In this document: one piece after another, positions 53,926 to 63,930 of the stretch
Numbering within the stretch: the stretch's first letter is position 1
Layout: each line of letters starts with the position of its first letter
Assembly (NCBI GenBank): GCA_910574715.1
Contig: CAJTCH010000016.1
Coordinates: forward strand, 27,164-91,163
DNA: 64,000 nucleotides
From: Lachnospiraceae bacterium
GTDB taxonomy: Bacteria; Bacillota; Clostridia; Lachnospirales; Lachnospiraceae
Direction: 5' to 3'
The notes under the pieces: model-generated
The model's database searches: none
The model's input: the letters and a program-made list of their open reading frames with translations, nothing else
Told to the model about the DNA's origin: nothing
Made by a program: the position numbers and the translations under genes

Positions 53926-56166
53926 TCATCCTCTCACTTTCGTTCCGTTTCCGTCTCTCTTAGCCATCTTCAACCGGTTCAGCGACACCTCACGTTCTCC
54001 GACGGCTGCCTTCATCTCAGTTCCTTCTTCGAATAAATAAGCTTCCTCCACCTCGTCATTCTTGCGAAGCTTGATTCCGCGTACACCGATGGCGCCCTTC
54101 TTCTTCTCAGACACCTCTTCCGCAGCGAATTTGAGGAAATATCCGTCCTTCGTCCGTAACACCACACGTTGATTCTCGCTGATCACCTGCACATTCACCA
54201 CTGAATCGTCCGGCTGCAGCTTCGTGGCGGCGATCGTCCGCTTCGCCACCTGGAATTCGCTTCCCTCTACCTGCTTGACCATCCCCTGCTTCGTGGCAAA
54301 GAAAAGTTTCGAATACCGCATCTGTTCCGCATCGCAGATATAGACAATCTCCTCCTGGGTACTGTCAAAATTACTGACATTATCCACCGGCAGGCCCTTA
54401 TCCCGGAATTTACCGTACGGCAGATCTAAGACCTTGATCTGATGCATCTTCCCCGTATTGGTGAAGATGCACAGTTTCCCGGTATTCATAATTGAGAGGA
54501 TATACTTGTTCTCGGCATCCGCGGCCTCCTTATTCCTCCCATAGGTATTGGTGTCCACGGTCTTGGCGTAGCCAAACCGATCCATCAGGAATACGACCTC
54601 CTGCTCCTCCACCTTCTTCTCCTCATAGACTGCCTCCTCGGCATTCTCAACCACCGTCCGGCGCTTCCGGGCGAATTCCGCCTTAAGCCTGTCCAAATCT
54701 TCTATGATCACCTCTGTCATAGAATCATAGTTGTTCAAAATATCTTCGTATCTTGCTATCTTACGGATCGTCTCGTCATGCTCCTTCATCAGCGCCTCGA
54801 TCTCCAGACCGATGAGCTTATAGAGGCGCATCTCCAGGATCGCCGTCGCCTGCCGCTCGGTAAACCGGAGCATAGACGCCATCTTCTTGGATATCTTGGA
54901 CTTAAACTTGATATTCTCCGTCACCCCGTTTACCAGACATGCCTTGGCATCCTTCACAGACTGGCTTCCCCGAAGGATCTCAATGATCAGGTCGATCACG
55001 TCGCACGCCTTGATAAGGCCTTCCTGGATCTCCTTCTTGTCCTTCTCTTTATTAAGAAGGTTCTGGTACTTCCTGGTCGCCATCTCGAACTGGAAATCCA
55101 CATGATGCTCTATGATCTTCTTAAGCCCCATAGTCTCCGGCCTGCCGTTCGCGACTGCAAGCATATTTACCCCGAAGGTATCCTCAAGCCGGGTCTTCTT
55201 ATAGAGCATGTTCGTCAGGTTCTCAATATCGGCGCCCTTCTTAAGTTCGATGACGATCCGTATCCCTTCCTTGGACGACTGGTTGGAGATGTCCACGATA
55301 TCGTTGGTCTTCTTGGATTCCACCAGCGCGCAGACATCATTCAGGAACTTCCCGATCCCTGCGCCGATCATGGTATAGGGGATCTCGGTGATGACAAGAC
55401 GGCTCTTGCCCCCCTTCATCTCCTCGACTTCTACCTTCCCGCGAAGCTTGATCTTCCCGTTCCCCGTCTCGTAGATCTCAAGAAGGTCGTCCTTATTGAC
55501 CACGATCCCCCCCGTCGGGAAATCCGGTCCCTTGATATGGCGCATCAGCTGCCGTGTGCTGATCTCGTCATTCTTCATATAAGCCTTGACCGCATCGATC
55601 ACTTCGCCCAGATTGTGGGTGGGGATGCTGGTCGCCATACCAACGGCGATCCCTTCCGCGCCGTTGACCAGGAGATTGGGAAGACGCACCGGCAGAACCT
55701 CCGGCTCCTTCTCTGTCTCATCGAAGTTCGGGACAAAATCCACGATATCCTTGTCAAGATCCGCCAGATATGCCTCCTGAGTCACCTTCGCAAGGCGCGC
55801 CTCCGTGTAACGCATGGCTGCCGCGCCGTCCCCTTCAATAGAACCGAAGTTGCCGTGTCCGTCAACCAGGATCATCCCCTTCTTAAATTCCTGCGCCATG
55901 ACCACCAAAGACTCATAGATCGAGCTGTCCCCGTGAGGGTGATACTTACCCATGGTATCGCCCACGATACGGGCGCACTTACGATAAGGCCTGTCATAAC
56001 GTATTCCCAGCTCATGCATGTCGTACAAGGTACGCCTCTGTACCGGCTTAAGACCGTCCCGGACGTCCGGCAGCGCACGAGCTACGATCACACTCATGGC
56101 GTAGTCGATGTATGATTTCTTCATGACATCCGAATATTCTGTTCTGATAATTTGTGAATCCTGCAT
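53926..56166 (-). CDS. parC: DNA topoisomerase IV subunit A
   Basis: 746 residues, type IIA topoisomerase A chain. Catalytic Tyr is in [10 protein letters not shown], the [13 protein letters not shown] loop matches the quinolone-binding region, and the C-terminal beta-pinwheel is short. No GyrA box (QRRGGKG) is seen; the tail has [10 protein letters not shown] instead, and the length is below that of GyrA. It pairs with parE 15 bp upstream. Confidence 0.88.
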   Translation of the reverse strand: MQDSQIIRTEYSDVMKKSYIDYAMSVIVARALPDVRDGLKPVQRRTLYDMHELGIRYDRPYRKCARIVGDTMGKYHPHGDSSIYESLVVMAQEFKKGMILVDGHGNFGSIEGDGAAAMRYTEARLAKVTQEAYLADLDKDIVDFVPNFDETEKEPEVLPVRLPNLLVNGAEGIAVGMATSIPTHNLGEVIDAVKAYMKNDEISTRQLMRHIKGPDFPTGGIVVNKDDLLEIYETGNGKIKLRGKVEVEEMKGGKSRLVITEIPYTMIGAGIGKFLNDVCALVESKKTNDIVDISNQSSKEGIRIVIELKKGADIENLTNMLYKKTRLEDTFGVNMLAVANGRPETMGLKKIIEHHVDFQFEMATRKYQNLLNKEKDKKEIQEGLIKACDVIDLIIEILRGSQSVKDAKACLVNGVTENIKFKSKISKKMASMLRFTERQATAILEMRLYKLIGLEIEALMKEHDETIRKIARYEDILNNYDSMTEVIIEDLDRLKAEFARKRRTVVENAEEAVYEEKKVEEQEVVFLMDRFGYAKTVDTNTYGRNKEAADAENKYILSIMNTGKLCIFTNTGKMHQIKVLDLPYGKFRDKGLPVDNVSNFDSTQEEIVYICDAEQMRYSKLFFATKQGMVKQVEGSEFQVAKRTIAATKLQPDDSVVNVQVISENQRVVLRTKDGYFLKFAAEEVSEKKKGAIGVRGIKLRKNDEVEEAYLFEEGTEMKAAVGEREVSLNRLKMAKRDGNGTKVRG

Positions 56167-56181
56167 CCTTTTCTCCTCACC

Positions 56182-58104
56182 TTATATATCCAACTCCGCC
56201 TCCGTCGCATTCTCATAGATGAATGTCCGTCTTGGCGGCACCTCCGTCCCCATCAGCATCTCCGTCACGCCGGACGCCATCCTGGCATCCTCGATCTCCA
56301 CAAGCTTCAATATCCGGGTCTCCGGGTTAAGCGTCGTCTCCCATAGCTGGTCCGCGTCCATCTCGCCCAACCCCTTATATCTCTGCAGAGTAAACGGGCC
56401 GTCGTGGGTCCTGCGATACCGCTCCAGCGCCTTATCGTCGTAGAGGTATTCCTCCTCCCCCTTCTTAGGCATGGCCTTATAGAGCGGCGGCATGGCGATA
56501 TAGACATGCCCCTCGAAGATCAGCTCCGGCATAAACCGGTAAAAAAGCGTCAAAAGAAGGGTTGAAATGTGCGCCCCGTCCACATCCGCATCCGCCATGA
56601 TGATGATCTTGTCATACCGAAGCCTGCTGATATCAAAATCATTGCCGTAGCCTTCCGAGAATCCGCATCCGAACGCATTGATCATGGTCTTGATCTCGGC
56701 ATTGGCGAGAACCTTATCAATACTCGCCTTCTCCACGTTCAGGATCTTCCCGCGGATCGGAAGGATCGCCTGATACATCCGATCCCTCGCCGTCTTGGCG
56801 GACCCGCCGGCAGAATCTCCCTCCACGATGAAGATCTCGCACTTACTGGCATCCCGGCTCTCACAGTTGGCAAGCTTTCCATTGCTGTCAAAAGAATACT
56901 TCTGCTTCGTCAGAAGATTCGTCTTCGCCCGCTCCTCCGTCTTGCGGATCTTCGCCGCCTTCTCCGCGCACCCGATCACCTTCTTAAGATTCTCAAGATT
57001 CCTGTCAAAATACCGGATGATCTCATCATTGGCCACCTTACTGCAGGCCTTGGATGCATCCGGATTGTCAAGCTTGGTCTTGGTCTGCCCCTCGAATCTC
57101 GGGTCCGGATGCTTGATGGACACGATGGCTGTCATCCCGTTCCTTACATCCGCCCCGGTAAAGTTCGAATCCTTCTCCTTCAAGATCCCAAGCTCCCTGG
57201 CATACTGGTTGATCACCGTGGTAAAGGTTGTCTTAAATCCGGTCAGATGGGTTCCCCCTTCTGCGTTATAGATATTGTTGCAGAAGCCAAGGACATTCTC
57301 ATGGAACTCATTCACATACTGGAACGCCGCCTCCACCTCGATCCCTTCTGCCTCTCCTTTGAAATAAACCGGCTCATGGACCGCTTCCTTCTTGGAATTC
57401 AGATCCTTGATAAACCCTAAGATCCCGTCCGGTTCATGGTAGACGATATGCTCCGGCACACCGCCCCTCTTGTCATCAAATATAATGGTAAGCTCCGGAT
57501 TCAGATAAGCCGTCTCATGCATCCGGCTCTTCACCTCGTCCGCGCGGAACCTTGTCTTCTCAAATATCGTATCATCCGGCAGAAAATTCACCTTCGTACC
57601 GGTCTTCCTCGTCTTCCCGATCTTCGGAAGAAGCCCGTCCTCAAGCTCGATCACCGGCTTCCCTCTCTCATATCGGTCATGATGGACGTATCCTTCCCTG
57701 CTGATCTCCACATCCATATAAACGGAAAGCGCATTCACAACAGAGGAACCCACTCCGTGAAGTCCTCCGCTCGTCTTATACGCAGTATCGTCAAACTTGC
57801 CGCCGGCGTGAAGCGTCGTATAGACGACTCTCGCCGCTGAAACACCTGTCGCATGAAGGCCCACCGGAACACCTCTTCCATTGTCCGTTACCGTAGCCGA
57901 TCCATCATCCTCAAGTGTAACATGGATCTCTGAACAAAATCCTGCCAGATGCTCATCCACCGCATTGTCCACGATCTCATAGATCAGATGGTTCAATCCC
58001 TTCGTTGATACACTCCCGATGTACATTCCCGGCCGTTTGCGTACCGCTTCCAATCCTTCCAGTATGGCAATGCTGTCCGCATCATATGTATTCTTGTTCG
58101 CCAT
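56182..58104 (-). CDS. parE: DNA topoisomerase IV subunit B
   Basis: 640 residues starting at ATG 58102-58104 (MANKNTYDADS), preceded by AAAGGATC. GHKL ATPase motifs: NAVDEHLAGF, DNGRGVPVGLH, GGLHGVGSSVVN, QTKTKL; Toprim EGDSAGG and DADVDGAHI. It is with parC, so the pair makes decatenating topoisomerase IV. No gyr genes are in the window, and a gyrase-like role cannot be excluded. Confidence 0.9.
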   Translation of the reverse strand: MANKNTYDADSIAILEGLEAVRKRPGMYIGSVSTKGLNHLIYEIVDNAVDEHLAGFCSEIHVTLEDDGSATVTDNGRGVPVGLHATGVSAARVVYTTLHAGGKFDDTAYKTSGGLHGVGSSVVNALSVYMDVEISREGYVHHDRYERGKPVIELEDGLLPKIGKTRKTGTKVNFLPDDTIFEKTRFRADEVKSRMHETAYLNPELTIIFDDKRGGVPEHIVYHEPDGILGFIKDLNSKKEAVHEPVYFKGEAEGIEVEAAFQYVNEFHENVLGFCNNIYNAEGGTHLTGFKTTFTTVINQYARELGILKEKDSNFTGADVRNGMTAIVSIKHPDPRFEGQTKTKLDNPDASKACSKVANDEIIRYFDRNLENLKKVIGCAEKAAKIRKTEERAKTNLLTKQKYSFDSNGKLANCESRDASKCEIFIVEGDSAGGSAKTARDRMYQAILPIRGKILNVEKASIDKVLANAEIKTMINAFGCGFSEGYGNDFDISRLRYDKIIIMADADVDGAHISTLLLTLFYRFMPELIFEGHVYIAMPPLYKAMPKKGEEEYLYDDKALERYRRTHDGPFTLQRYKGLGEMDADQLWETTLNPETRILKLVEIEDARMASGVTEMLMGTEVPPRRTFIYENATEAELDI

Positions 58105-58194
58105 TCCAAATAGATCCTTTCTCTGTATTTCTGCCGGCGAAGCCATGCAGCATACCATATCTTAGCACAAAATGTGGCTCAGTTCAAACACATT

Positions 58195-59379
58195 TTATTC
58201 GACAAGTACCGTATTTAGTGTTTCTGCCAGTATTTCCATGGCATTCCGCATCTCTTCCACCGTGTTCGTCTGCGCTCCGGCTTCTATCAGCAGCGTCTTT
58301 GGCTTGAAATGCATGTTATATCGGTAGCCTCTCAGGTAAATGTGCCTGGTAAATCCCGGATATTTGTTCGCAGCGGCAATCTGAAGCTGCAGGGAAAACG
58401 CCAGATTGTCTTCTATATAGGGATTGGGGAGATATGCAATATTACCGTTCGCCTTCGTCCTGCTAAGCCCGTTGAAGAACATGATCTGAGCCGTAGGCTT
58501 CCCCTTGATCTCTGCCGCCAGATGGGTTCCTTCCGCCACTCCGTCCCTGTGAAGGTCGATCACCACTTCGATGCTTGGGTTCTCCGCAAGGATCTTCTGA
58601 ATCTGCGGCTCTGCCAGCTCATATGCCATACTCCGGTCAAGCTTGCCGTCCACCAGGTCGTAGACTCCTTCATGGTGAATCGTCTCAATCCCGTATGTAT
58701 CATTCAGAAGCTCTGTAAGATAGGTTCCCATCCCCAGGATCGTCGTGCCGGGATCTCCCGGCACCGAGTCGATAAAGCCTTCCTGGGAATGCGTGTGATA
58801 GATCAGCACCTTGGGGCCCTTTGACCCGTCAAGCTTCATATTCTTGCCGAGAAGCTTCTCTGCATTCAGCAATTCCGGATCGGCCATCGTATTAGAATCA
58901 ACGGTATAGAAATTCCCCAGCAGATATTCATAATTCATCAGCTTTTCCATGGACGTATCGATCTGAGGCCCCATGGTCTGCGCCACCTCTTCCTCCTGCC
59001 CGTCCTTCGTCACAAGCTTCCCGTTCTCGTCCACCATATTCTCATCATTTGCCTGGCTGGCAAGGATCATCTGGTATGTCTCCCGATCCTCCACATCTGT
59101 ATGGGAGCCTGCCTTTCCTTCTATATAAGTACCCAGGGGTATCAGCTCCATAGCCGTCGCCGCCACCCAGTCCTTAAGGGATTCCCCTCCTCCGTTCTCC
59201 ACATAGGAGAAGCCTGTCAGAAATGTCTCCGCTCCCTTGGTAAGAAGGATCCGGTTTATCTTCGTCACCATCCTCGGCCTGGGCCCCTTCGGCAGGGAAA
59301 TATTCATACAGGCATATACCATCAGGATTCCTGATATAAGCACGATCAGGATCCGGCTGATCCAAGGTTTCCGTTCCAC
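58195..59379 (-). CDS. spoIIP: Stage II sporulation protein P
   Basis: 394 residues: a membrane helix at about 8-25 and an outer hydrolase domain with IYHTHSQEGF, VIDLHRDGV and LIEAGAQTNTVEE. With SpoIID it degrades peptidoglycan during engulfment of the forespore. It follows gpr by 53 bp, the standard gpr-spoIIP order. Confidence 0.95.
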   Translation of the reverse strand: MERKPWISRILIVLISGILMVYACMNISLPKGPRPRMVTKINRILLTKGAETFLTGFSYVENGGGESLKDWVAATAMELIPLGTYIEGKAGSHTDVEDRETYQMILASQANDENMVDENGKLVTKDGQEEEVAQTMGPQIDTSMEKLMNYEYLLGNFYTVDSNTMADPELLNAEKLLGKNMKLDGSKGPKVLIYHTHSQEGFIDSVPGDPGTTILGMGTYLTELLNDTYGIETIHHEGVYDLVDGKLDRSMAYELAEPQIQKILAENPSIEVVIDLHRDGVAEGTHLAAEIKGKPTAQIMFFNGLSRTKANGNIAYLPNPYIEDNLAFSLQLQIAAANKYPGFTRHIYLRGYRYNMHFKPKTLLIEAGAQTNTVEEMRNAMEILAETLNTVLVE

Positions 59380-59432
59380 ACCATCACTCCATTTTCACAG
59401 TGTATTCCCGCAATGCACATCGCTTTTTAACA

Positions 59433-60422
59433 CTATATGACACCCATTTCCTGATTATGTGCATGTCCCTTTGAAAATAGCATGTTCAGCGCCTCCGATA
59501 TGGTATAGCTGATCCGTTTGACCGTCTCGTCAATGTCCTTAGGCGTCACAAATAGTCCGTTCAGATGCGGAGATATCAGTTCCTTCACCAGCTCATACTT
59601 CTCCGCCGCATTATATCCCTGCATGACAACGCCCACGCCCCGAAGCGTCTCCGAACTCTCAAGAGCAAGGATCAGATTCTCCATGGTATCGTTGACGATG
59701 GTCGCCGCGTCCACCACCGTCGGCACGCCGATCGCCAGAACCGGGATACCTACCGTGTCCTTCGTGATGGCATTGCGGTGGTTCCCCACGCCGGAGCCGG
59801 GATTGATCCCTGTATCCGAGATCTGGATGGTCCGGTTAAGCCTCTTAGAGCTTCTTGCCGCCAGAGCATCCACTGCGATCATCATATCCGGCTTCGTCTC
59901 ACGGACGATCCCCTTGATGATCTCCACCGTCTCCATCCCGGTCTGCGCCATGACGCCCGGCACGATCGCGCTCACCAAACGCACATTCTCCTCCCCCATG
60001 GCATATTTCCCGTACTCCTTCACGATATGTCTGGTAATATTCAGATTATCCACCACATAGGGGCCAAGCGCGTCCGGGGTCACCTTCCGGTTGCCAAGCC
60101 CCGCCACCAGGATCGAATAATCCTCCTTATCCTTCCTGATAAAACGCGAAAGAAACTTCGCAAGCTCTTTGGAGATCTCAGCGTGGTAATCCTCGTCCGG
60201 CACCGCCATATTCGGCGCCTCCATGGTAATATAGGTTCCCACCGGCTTGCGCATCACCTTCGCACCGTTCTCCGTCTCGATCTTGACAGTCGTCACCTTG
60301 ATCTCCCGCTCTTCATCATAATCCTCAGACAGAGACACGCCCTGCACCTCCACATTGTCCGATTCAAACCGCTCCTTATCCTCCAGAGCAAGATCCGTCC
60401 TGATGCTATACTTTTCAATCAT
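59433..60422 (-). CDS. gpr: GPR endopeptidase (germination protease)
   Basis: 329 residues. It degrades small acid-soluble spore proteins during germination and is made as a zymogen. Family blocks: YSIRTDLALEDKERFE with the pro-sequence cleavage region, VAGLGNRKVTPDALGP, and DALAARSSKRLNRTIQISDTG. It is divergent from rpsT. Supports a spore-forming host. Confidence 0.95.
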   Translation of the reverse strand: MIEKYSIRTDLALEDKERFESDNVEVQGVSLSEDYDEEREIKVTTVKIETENGAKVMRKPVGTYITMEAPNMAVPDEDYHAEISKELAKFLSRFIRKDKEDYSILVAGLGNRKVTPDALGPYVVDNLNITRHIVKEYGKYAMGEENVRLVSAIVPGVMAQTGMETVEIIKGIVRETKPDMMIAVDALAARSSKRLNRTIQISDTGINPGSGVGNHRNAITKDTVGIPVLAIGVPTVVDAATIVNDTMENLILALESSETLRGVGVVMQGYNAAEKYELVKELISPHLNGLFVTPKDIDETVKRISYTISEALNMLFSKGHAHNQEMGVI

Positions 60423-60490
60423 CCCTTACATCCTCGCTTTAATCTTTTTTATCACTATCCTATTTTTTACAATTATTTGAGAAATATGTA

Positions 60491-60519
60491 TTGACAGAAA
60501 CCATTCCTTGCCCTAAAAT
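60491..60519 (+). promoter_or_regulatory. Promoter of rpsT
   Basis: TTGACA and TAAAAT separated by 17 bp. The leader from here to the TTG start is about 155 nt and has two hairpins (60554-60566 and 60598-60630). Confidence 0.7.
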
Positions 60520-60597
60520 AAATTCGTATACTTTGTCGGACAGAGTCCGCCTGTCTCCAACGGAGATATGTATTGCGGTATGCCCGAATGGGTATGT

Positions 60598-60630
60598 TTC
60601 GTTAGAACGTCCGTGTCCGGCTCTAACGAA
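60598..60630 (+). promoter_or_regulatory. Leader hairpin upstream of rpsT
   Basis: A perfect 9-bp stem TTCGTTAGA/TCTAACGAA with a GC-rich loop, and no T-run. A possible site for autoregulation by S20, as S20 represses its own translation in other bacteria. Confidence 0.35.
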
Positions 60631-60681
60631 GTCAGAATCGATACAAAAGAATCGAAATATAAGATATTGGAGGTGGACAAA

Positions 60682-60945
60682 TTGGCTAATATCAAATCTG
60701 CAAAGAAGAGAATCCTGGTGAATGAAACAAAGGCTGCGAGGAATAAATCAATCAAGTCTAAGGTTAAGACCTGTGTAAAGAAGGTTGAGACAGCCGTTGC
60801 TAACAAGGATGCAGAGGCCGCTGCTGCTGCTCTCAAGGTTGCGACCGTTGAGATCAACAAGGCAGGAAGCAAGGGCGTTTATCATAAGAATACTTGCTCC
60901 AGGAAGATTTCCCGTCTGGCAAAAGCTGTGAACGGAATCGCTTAA
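60682..60945 (+). CDS. rpsT: 30S ribosomal protein S20
   Basis: 87 residues. The TTG at 60682 is used, with GGAGGTGG 5 nt before it; the earlier in-frame ATG is not preceded by one. It reads MANIKSAKKRILVNETKAA to the Ala-rich tail, typical S20. The TTG start is known for S20 genes. Divergent from gpr, usual for this order of genes. Confidence 0.95.
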   Translation: MANIKSAKKRILVNETKAARNKSIKSKVKTCVKKVETAVANKDAEAAAAALKVATVEINKAGSKGVYHKNTCSRKISRLAKAVNGIA

Positions 60946-60967
60946 TCGACTGTATAGATAGAATCAT

Positions 60968-60998
60968 AAAAACAGCCATACCGTCAGTGGCTGTTTTT
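60968..60998. terminator. Terminator of rpsT, also facing the 61005 kinase
   Basis: AAAAACAGCCA/TGGCTGTTTTT, 23 bp after rpsT, with a T-run on both strands. Confidence 0.9.
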
Positions 60999-61004
60999 AT
61001 TTTG

Positions 61005-62141
61005 CTATTTTTCATTGCTTATCTGGCAGAACACCTCCGTCCCCTCCTCCTCAGAGGAACGAAACCGAAGCTTAAAGCCATGCACCCTGGCGATCTCCCG
61101 GCATACCTGAATCCCATATCCATGCATCCCCATACGGCTTGCAGGCACGTCCTGCCCCTTGCTGATGTCCCTTAATAACTCCTCATCCATGGGTTCCCCG
61201 TCATTCCAGATACGAACCCCTTCCTCATCTGCCGTAATTCTGACCAGGCTTCCGGCCCTTGCCGCATTGGCTGTCAGATTATCAAGCAGGCAGAATACAA
61301 GCGTCCTGTCACCGTTCAGGAATTCCAGCCGACAGTCAACCTCAACATTCGGATATTTTTCTTCCAGTTCAAGAAGCATCTTCCTGACGTCTATTTTCTC
61401 GATCTGAATAGCGCCTTCCCGCACATTTCCCATGATCAGCAGCTTCTCCGTGATATTCTCCAGATGCTTCGCGCTGTCTACGATCTGCCTTGCGGCGAAG
61501 AAACGCTCCTCTTCTGTAAGCTTCCCCATCATAAGATACTCCGCATATCCCCTAATCCCAGTGAGCGGCGTCCGAAGCTCATGAGCGATCTGGTTCACCG
61601 GGCGGTTGATCCGGCGCATAGTATAATATAGGAACAATCCCATGATCCCTGCAAATACCAGCCCTGCCCCGCAGAATATCCACATCCTCCTCATCTGGAT
61701 CTGGGACAGGCTCTTAAGCTGATGCACATACTCCACCGTAATCTCGTCTTCTTCCTCCCGTCCAATCTCCCGAATAACCAGGCAGCGCTCTCCCCTGACC
61801 CTTCTGATCCCGATCTGTGAGCCTTCTGCCCCCGTATCCGTCGTCTGCCCCTCCTGAATATAATCTGCCGCAGTATACCCGTTCACGCATACCCTGATAA
61901 GAATCCCTGCCTCCTCGTATCTCCTGCCCGCATCATTTAAATTCATGTTCATCCGGCTAATCTCCTCATCCTTAAGCCCGGCAGCCAGATAGTAGATACT
62001 TCTCTCATTGTTTCTTGCCTGATCGACCCACTGCTTCATCTCATTCAGAGAGATATAAGCGTCCAGAAGCAATAGTCCGGCACAGACCACCGCCAGAAAT
62101 ATTCCATATATCACCAGAAAATTCTTCTTCCATAACTGCAT
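61005..62141 (-). CDS. Sensor histidine kinase, OmpR-partner type
   Basis: 378 residues starting at ATG 62139-62141 (MQLWKKNFLVIYG), which follows TTGGAG and the regulator stop by one base. Two membrane helices (about 8-28 and about 183-203) enclose an outer sensor domain. H-box IAHELRTPLTGIRGYAEYL, then NAARAG as N-box, and MHGYGIQVCREIARVHG as G-box. No DxGxG block is clear (IWNDGEP in its place), so the ATP lid is short. It partners the 62143 regulator. Confidence 0.88.
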   Translation of the reverse strand: MQLWKKNFLVIYGIFLAVVCAGLLLLDAYISLNEMKQWVDQARNNERSIYYLAAGLKDEEISRMNMNLNDAGRRYEEAGILIRVCVNGYTAADYIQEGQTTDTGAEGSQIGIRRVRGERCLVIREIGREEEDEITVEYVHQLKSLSQIQMRRMWIFCGAGLVFAGIMGLFLYYTMRRINRPVNQIAHELRTPLTGIRGYAEYLMMGKLTEEERFFAARQIVDSAKHLENITEKLLIMGNVREGAIQIEKIDVRKMLLELEEKYPNVEVDCRLEFLNGDRTLVFCLLDNLTANAARAGSLVRITADEEGVRIWNDGEPMDEELLRDISKGQDVPASRMGMHGYGIQVCREIARVHGFKLRFRSSEEEGTEVFCQISNEK

Positions 62142-62142
62142 C

Positions 62143-62802
62143 CTAAATCTCCAACCGATATCCATATTTAAAGATAGTCTTGATCTCCTCTTCCAAGCCA
62201 AGCTTCTGCCGAAGCCTTCGGATATGCACATCCACGGTACGGTCGTCCCCGCCAAAGTCCATCCCCCAGGCAAGCTCAAGAAGCCGTTCCCTGGAAAGCG
62301 CGATATTCTTATTGAGCAGCAGGACCTTCAGAAGCTCGTACTCCCGATTGGTAAGCTCAACTGAAGCACCCTCCTTCTTCACGAACCCGCCCGCCAGATC
62401 CACCTCCACATCCCTGATGCGGAAGAGATTCTGCTCCTTATTGAATCTCCTCAGCACCACCTGCACTCTGGCAAGCAGTTCTTCCATGGCAAAGGGCTTC
62501 ACAATATAATCCTCTGCGCCGCCTTTTAACCCCTTCACACGGTCCGGCACCTCGTCCCTTGCAGTCACGCAGATTACCGGGATTCCGGCGTATTCCCGGG
62601 CAATCTGCCGCATCAGCGCGAATCCGTCCATATCCGGCAGGCCAATATCTAAAAGGATCAGATCGATCCGTTTCTCCTCTAGCACAGCCAGGGCTTCCCG
62701 GCCTGAATAAGCCGGAAGCCCAATATGTCCAGTCATAGTCAATGTTCTTCGGATGAGTTCGTTGATTCTTCTGTCATCCTCTACGATCAATATGTCTGCC
62801 AC
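62143..62802 (-). CDS. OmpR-family response regulator
   Basis: 219 residues: receiver with acid pair EDD, phospho-Asp52 in LLDIGLPD and K in VKPFAMEELL; DNA-binding domain ending VDVHIRRLRQKL and YGYRLEI. Its stop is followed after one base by the kinase start, so the two are translated together. Upstream by 6 bp is the 62809 lipoprotein-like gene. Confidence 0.92.
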   Translation of the reverse strand: MADILIVEDDRRINELIRRTLTMTGHIGLPAYSGREALAVLEEKRIDLILLDIGLPDMDGFALMRQIAREYAGIPVICVTARDEVPDRVKGLKGGAEDYIVKPFAMEELLARVQVVLRRFNKEQNLFRIRDVEVDLAGGFVKKEGASVELTNREYELLKVLLLNKNIALSRERLLELAWGMDFGGDDRTVDVHIRRLRQKLGLEEEIKTIFKYGYRLEI

Positions 62803-62808
62803 TATTCC

Positions 62809-63390
62809 TTACCCCTTCGGATGATCGGAAGTCTCAAATGCCTTCTCTCCAATCTCAATCAACTGCTCTGTCGTCAGGTCTGAGATCACTGCTTTGTCTG
62901 GATCGATCTCATATCCCTTGCACATCTCTCTTATGACTTCTTCACCGTCGCCGAAGGCATAGATCTCCTGGATATACATCTGAAGCGACGCGAACGCGCC
63001 TTTTCCCCATTCCTTTCCCAGGAGCGGACGGTTTCCCATATCCTTCAAAAGCCACAGAGCCTCCTCGTAGTTGCGCATTTCACGGGTGACATCCTCACTC
63101 TTCACCGTGTCATAATCAAGATTATACTTGTCACAGACCTCTTTTGCAATCTCTTCATCTAAGACTTTATCCTTATAAAGGCATTCCTCATCTGCATACC
63201 TTTGGTAGCTCTGTGTGTCCTCCTCCATCTCCCCGGCTTCAAATCCCATCTCCTTCTCTGCCGCCGCTACTATCGTCTTCTCCGCCTGTCCCCTGGACCA
63301 GTAGATTCCCAGTCCCAGTCCTGCCGTCATACAGACAGCCATCCCTGCTGCCGTCAATATCACTCTGAATTTCTTCCATGTTTTGTTCAT
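62809..63390 (-). CDS. Unrecognised membrane-anchored acidic protein ahead of the two-component genes
   Basis: 193 residues starting at ATG 63388-63390 (MNKTWKKFRVILTAAG), with AAGGGAG upstream. One N-terminal membrane helix (about 10-30) and an acidic outer domain (ADEECLYKDKVLDEEIAKEVC and similar). No family recognised. It is in the same unit as the regulator (6 bp), so it may be an extracytoplasmic accessory of that signalling pair. Confidence 0.72.
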   Translation of the reverse strand: MNKTWKKFRVILTAAGMAVCMTAGLGLGIYWSRGQAEKTIVAAAEKEMGFEAGEMEEDTQSYQRYADEECLYKDKVLDEEIAKEVCDKYNLDYDTVKSEDVTREMRNYEEALWLLKDMGNRPLLGKEWGKGAFASLQMYIQEIYAFGDGEEVIREMCKGYEIDPDKAVISDLTTEQLIEIGEKAFETSDHPKG

Positions 63391-63566
63391 AATCTTCGCT
63401 CCCTTCTCTGTCGAAACCTTTTTTATTACAGGCTCATTATACAGCGCAGTTGTTGCAAAGTTGTTACATGAAATATTATTCGGCTTAAAGAATTCATAAA
63501 AATCCGTCCTATAAATATAAAGATGTAAAGCCCTTGAAAACGGAACAAAGACTTTACACCTTTTCA

Positions 63567-63740
63567 TTACTTTGTATCTTTGGTTAAAGACGGATTCTGA
63601 TATAATTTTTGTTCGATAAATTCTCTTTCAAACGCAATGACTTCTAATGCCTCTTTATCTTTGGTTACTGCCTCGATACGTTTCAGTAATCTTAGCTGAT
63701 CAATAAGATAACCATTATATTCTTTTTCATTATTCGGCAT
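63567..63740 (-). CDS. Small 57-residue helical protein
   Basis: Starts MPNNEKEYNGYLIDQLR and ends NPSLTKDTK; predicted as one or two amphipathic helices (IEAVTKDKEALEVIAFEREF). GAGGTG is 7 nt before the ATG and a perfect promoter lies at 63784-63812. No family recognised. The stop (TAA) is 177 bp before the 63390 start. Similar small genes occur next to recombinase genes in integrative elements, a weak recollection. Confidence 0.6.
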   Translation of the reverse strand: MPNNEKEYNGYLIDQLRLLKRIEAVTKDKEALEVIAFEREFIEQKLYQNPSLTKDTK

Positions 63741-63783
63741 ATTTTCACCTCACTTTTAAAGTGCTATTTGCTTTGCTGCTTTT

Positions 63784-63812
63784 ATTATATCAATCGTTGA
63801 TTGCGGTGTAAA
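63784..63812 (-). promoter_or_regulatory. Promoter of the 57-residue gene
   Basis: TTTACA and TATAAT separated by exactly 17 bp on the minus strand, about 44 nt before the ATG. Confidence 0.75.
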
Positions 63813-63887
63813 GCCTTTATTTTTGATATTCTGACAACAATCTCTGGTAACGTTACTTTTCACACCCACGCCATCTGCAAAATAAAG

Positions 63888-63930
63888 AAAAGGTTGCTGC
63901 TTTGGCGTTAAGCTTTAGCAACAACCTTTT
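63888..63930 (-). terminator. Terminator at the right edge
   Basis: AAAAGGTTGCTGC paired with GCAACAACCTTTT (12 of 13), then TTT on the minus strand. It overlaps the stop of the partial 63908 ORF. Confidence 0.75.

Noticed and set aside
54778..56115. A 445-residue plus-strand ORF
   Set aside because: Exact antisense of parC, Leu/His/Arg-rich, no ribosome site.
56569..57420. A 283-residue plus-strand ORF
   Set aside because: Antisense of parE with the same biased composition.
59565..60494. A 309-residue plus-strand ORF
   Set aside because: Antisense of gpr, His/Arg-rich, no ribosome site.
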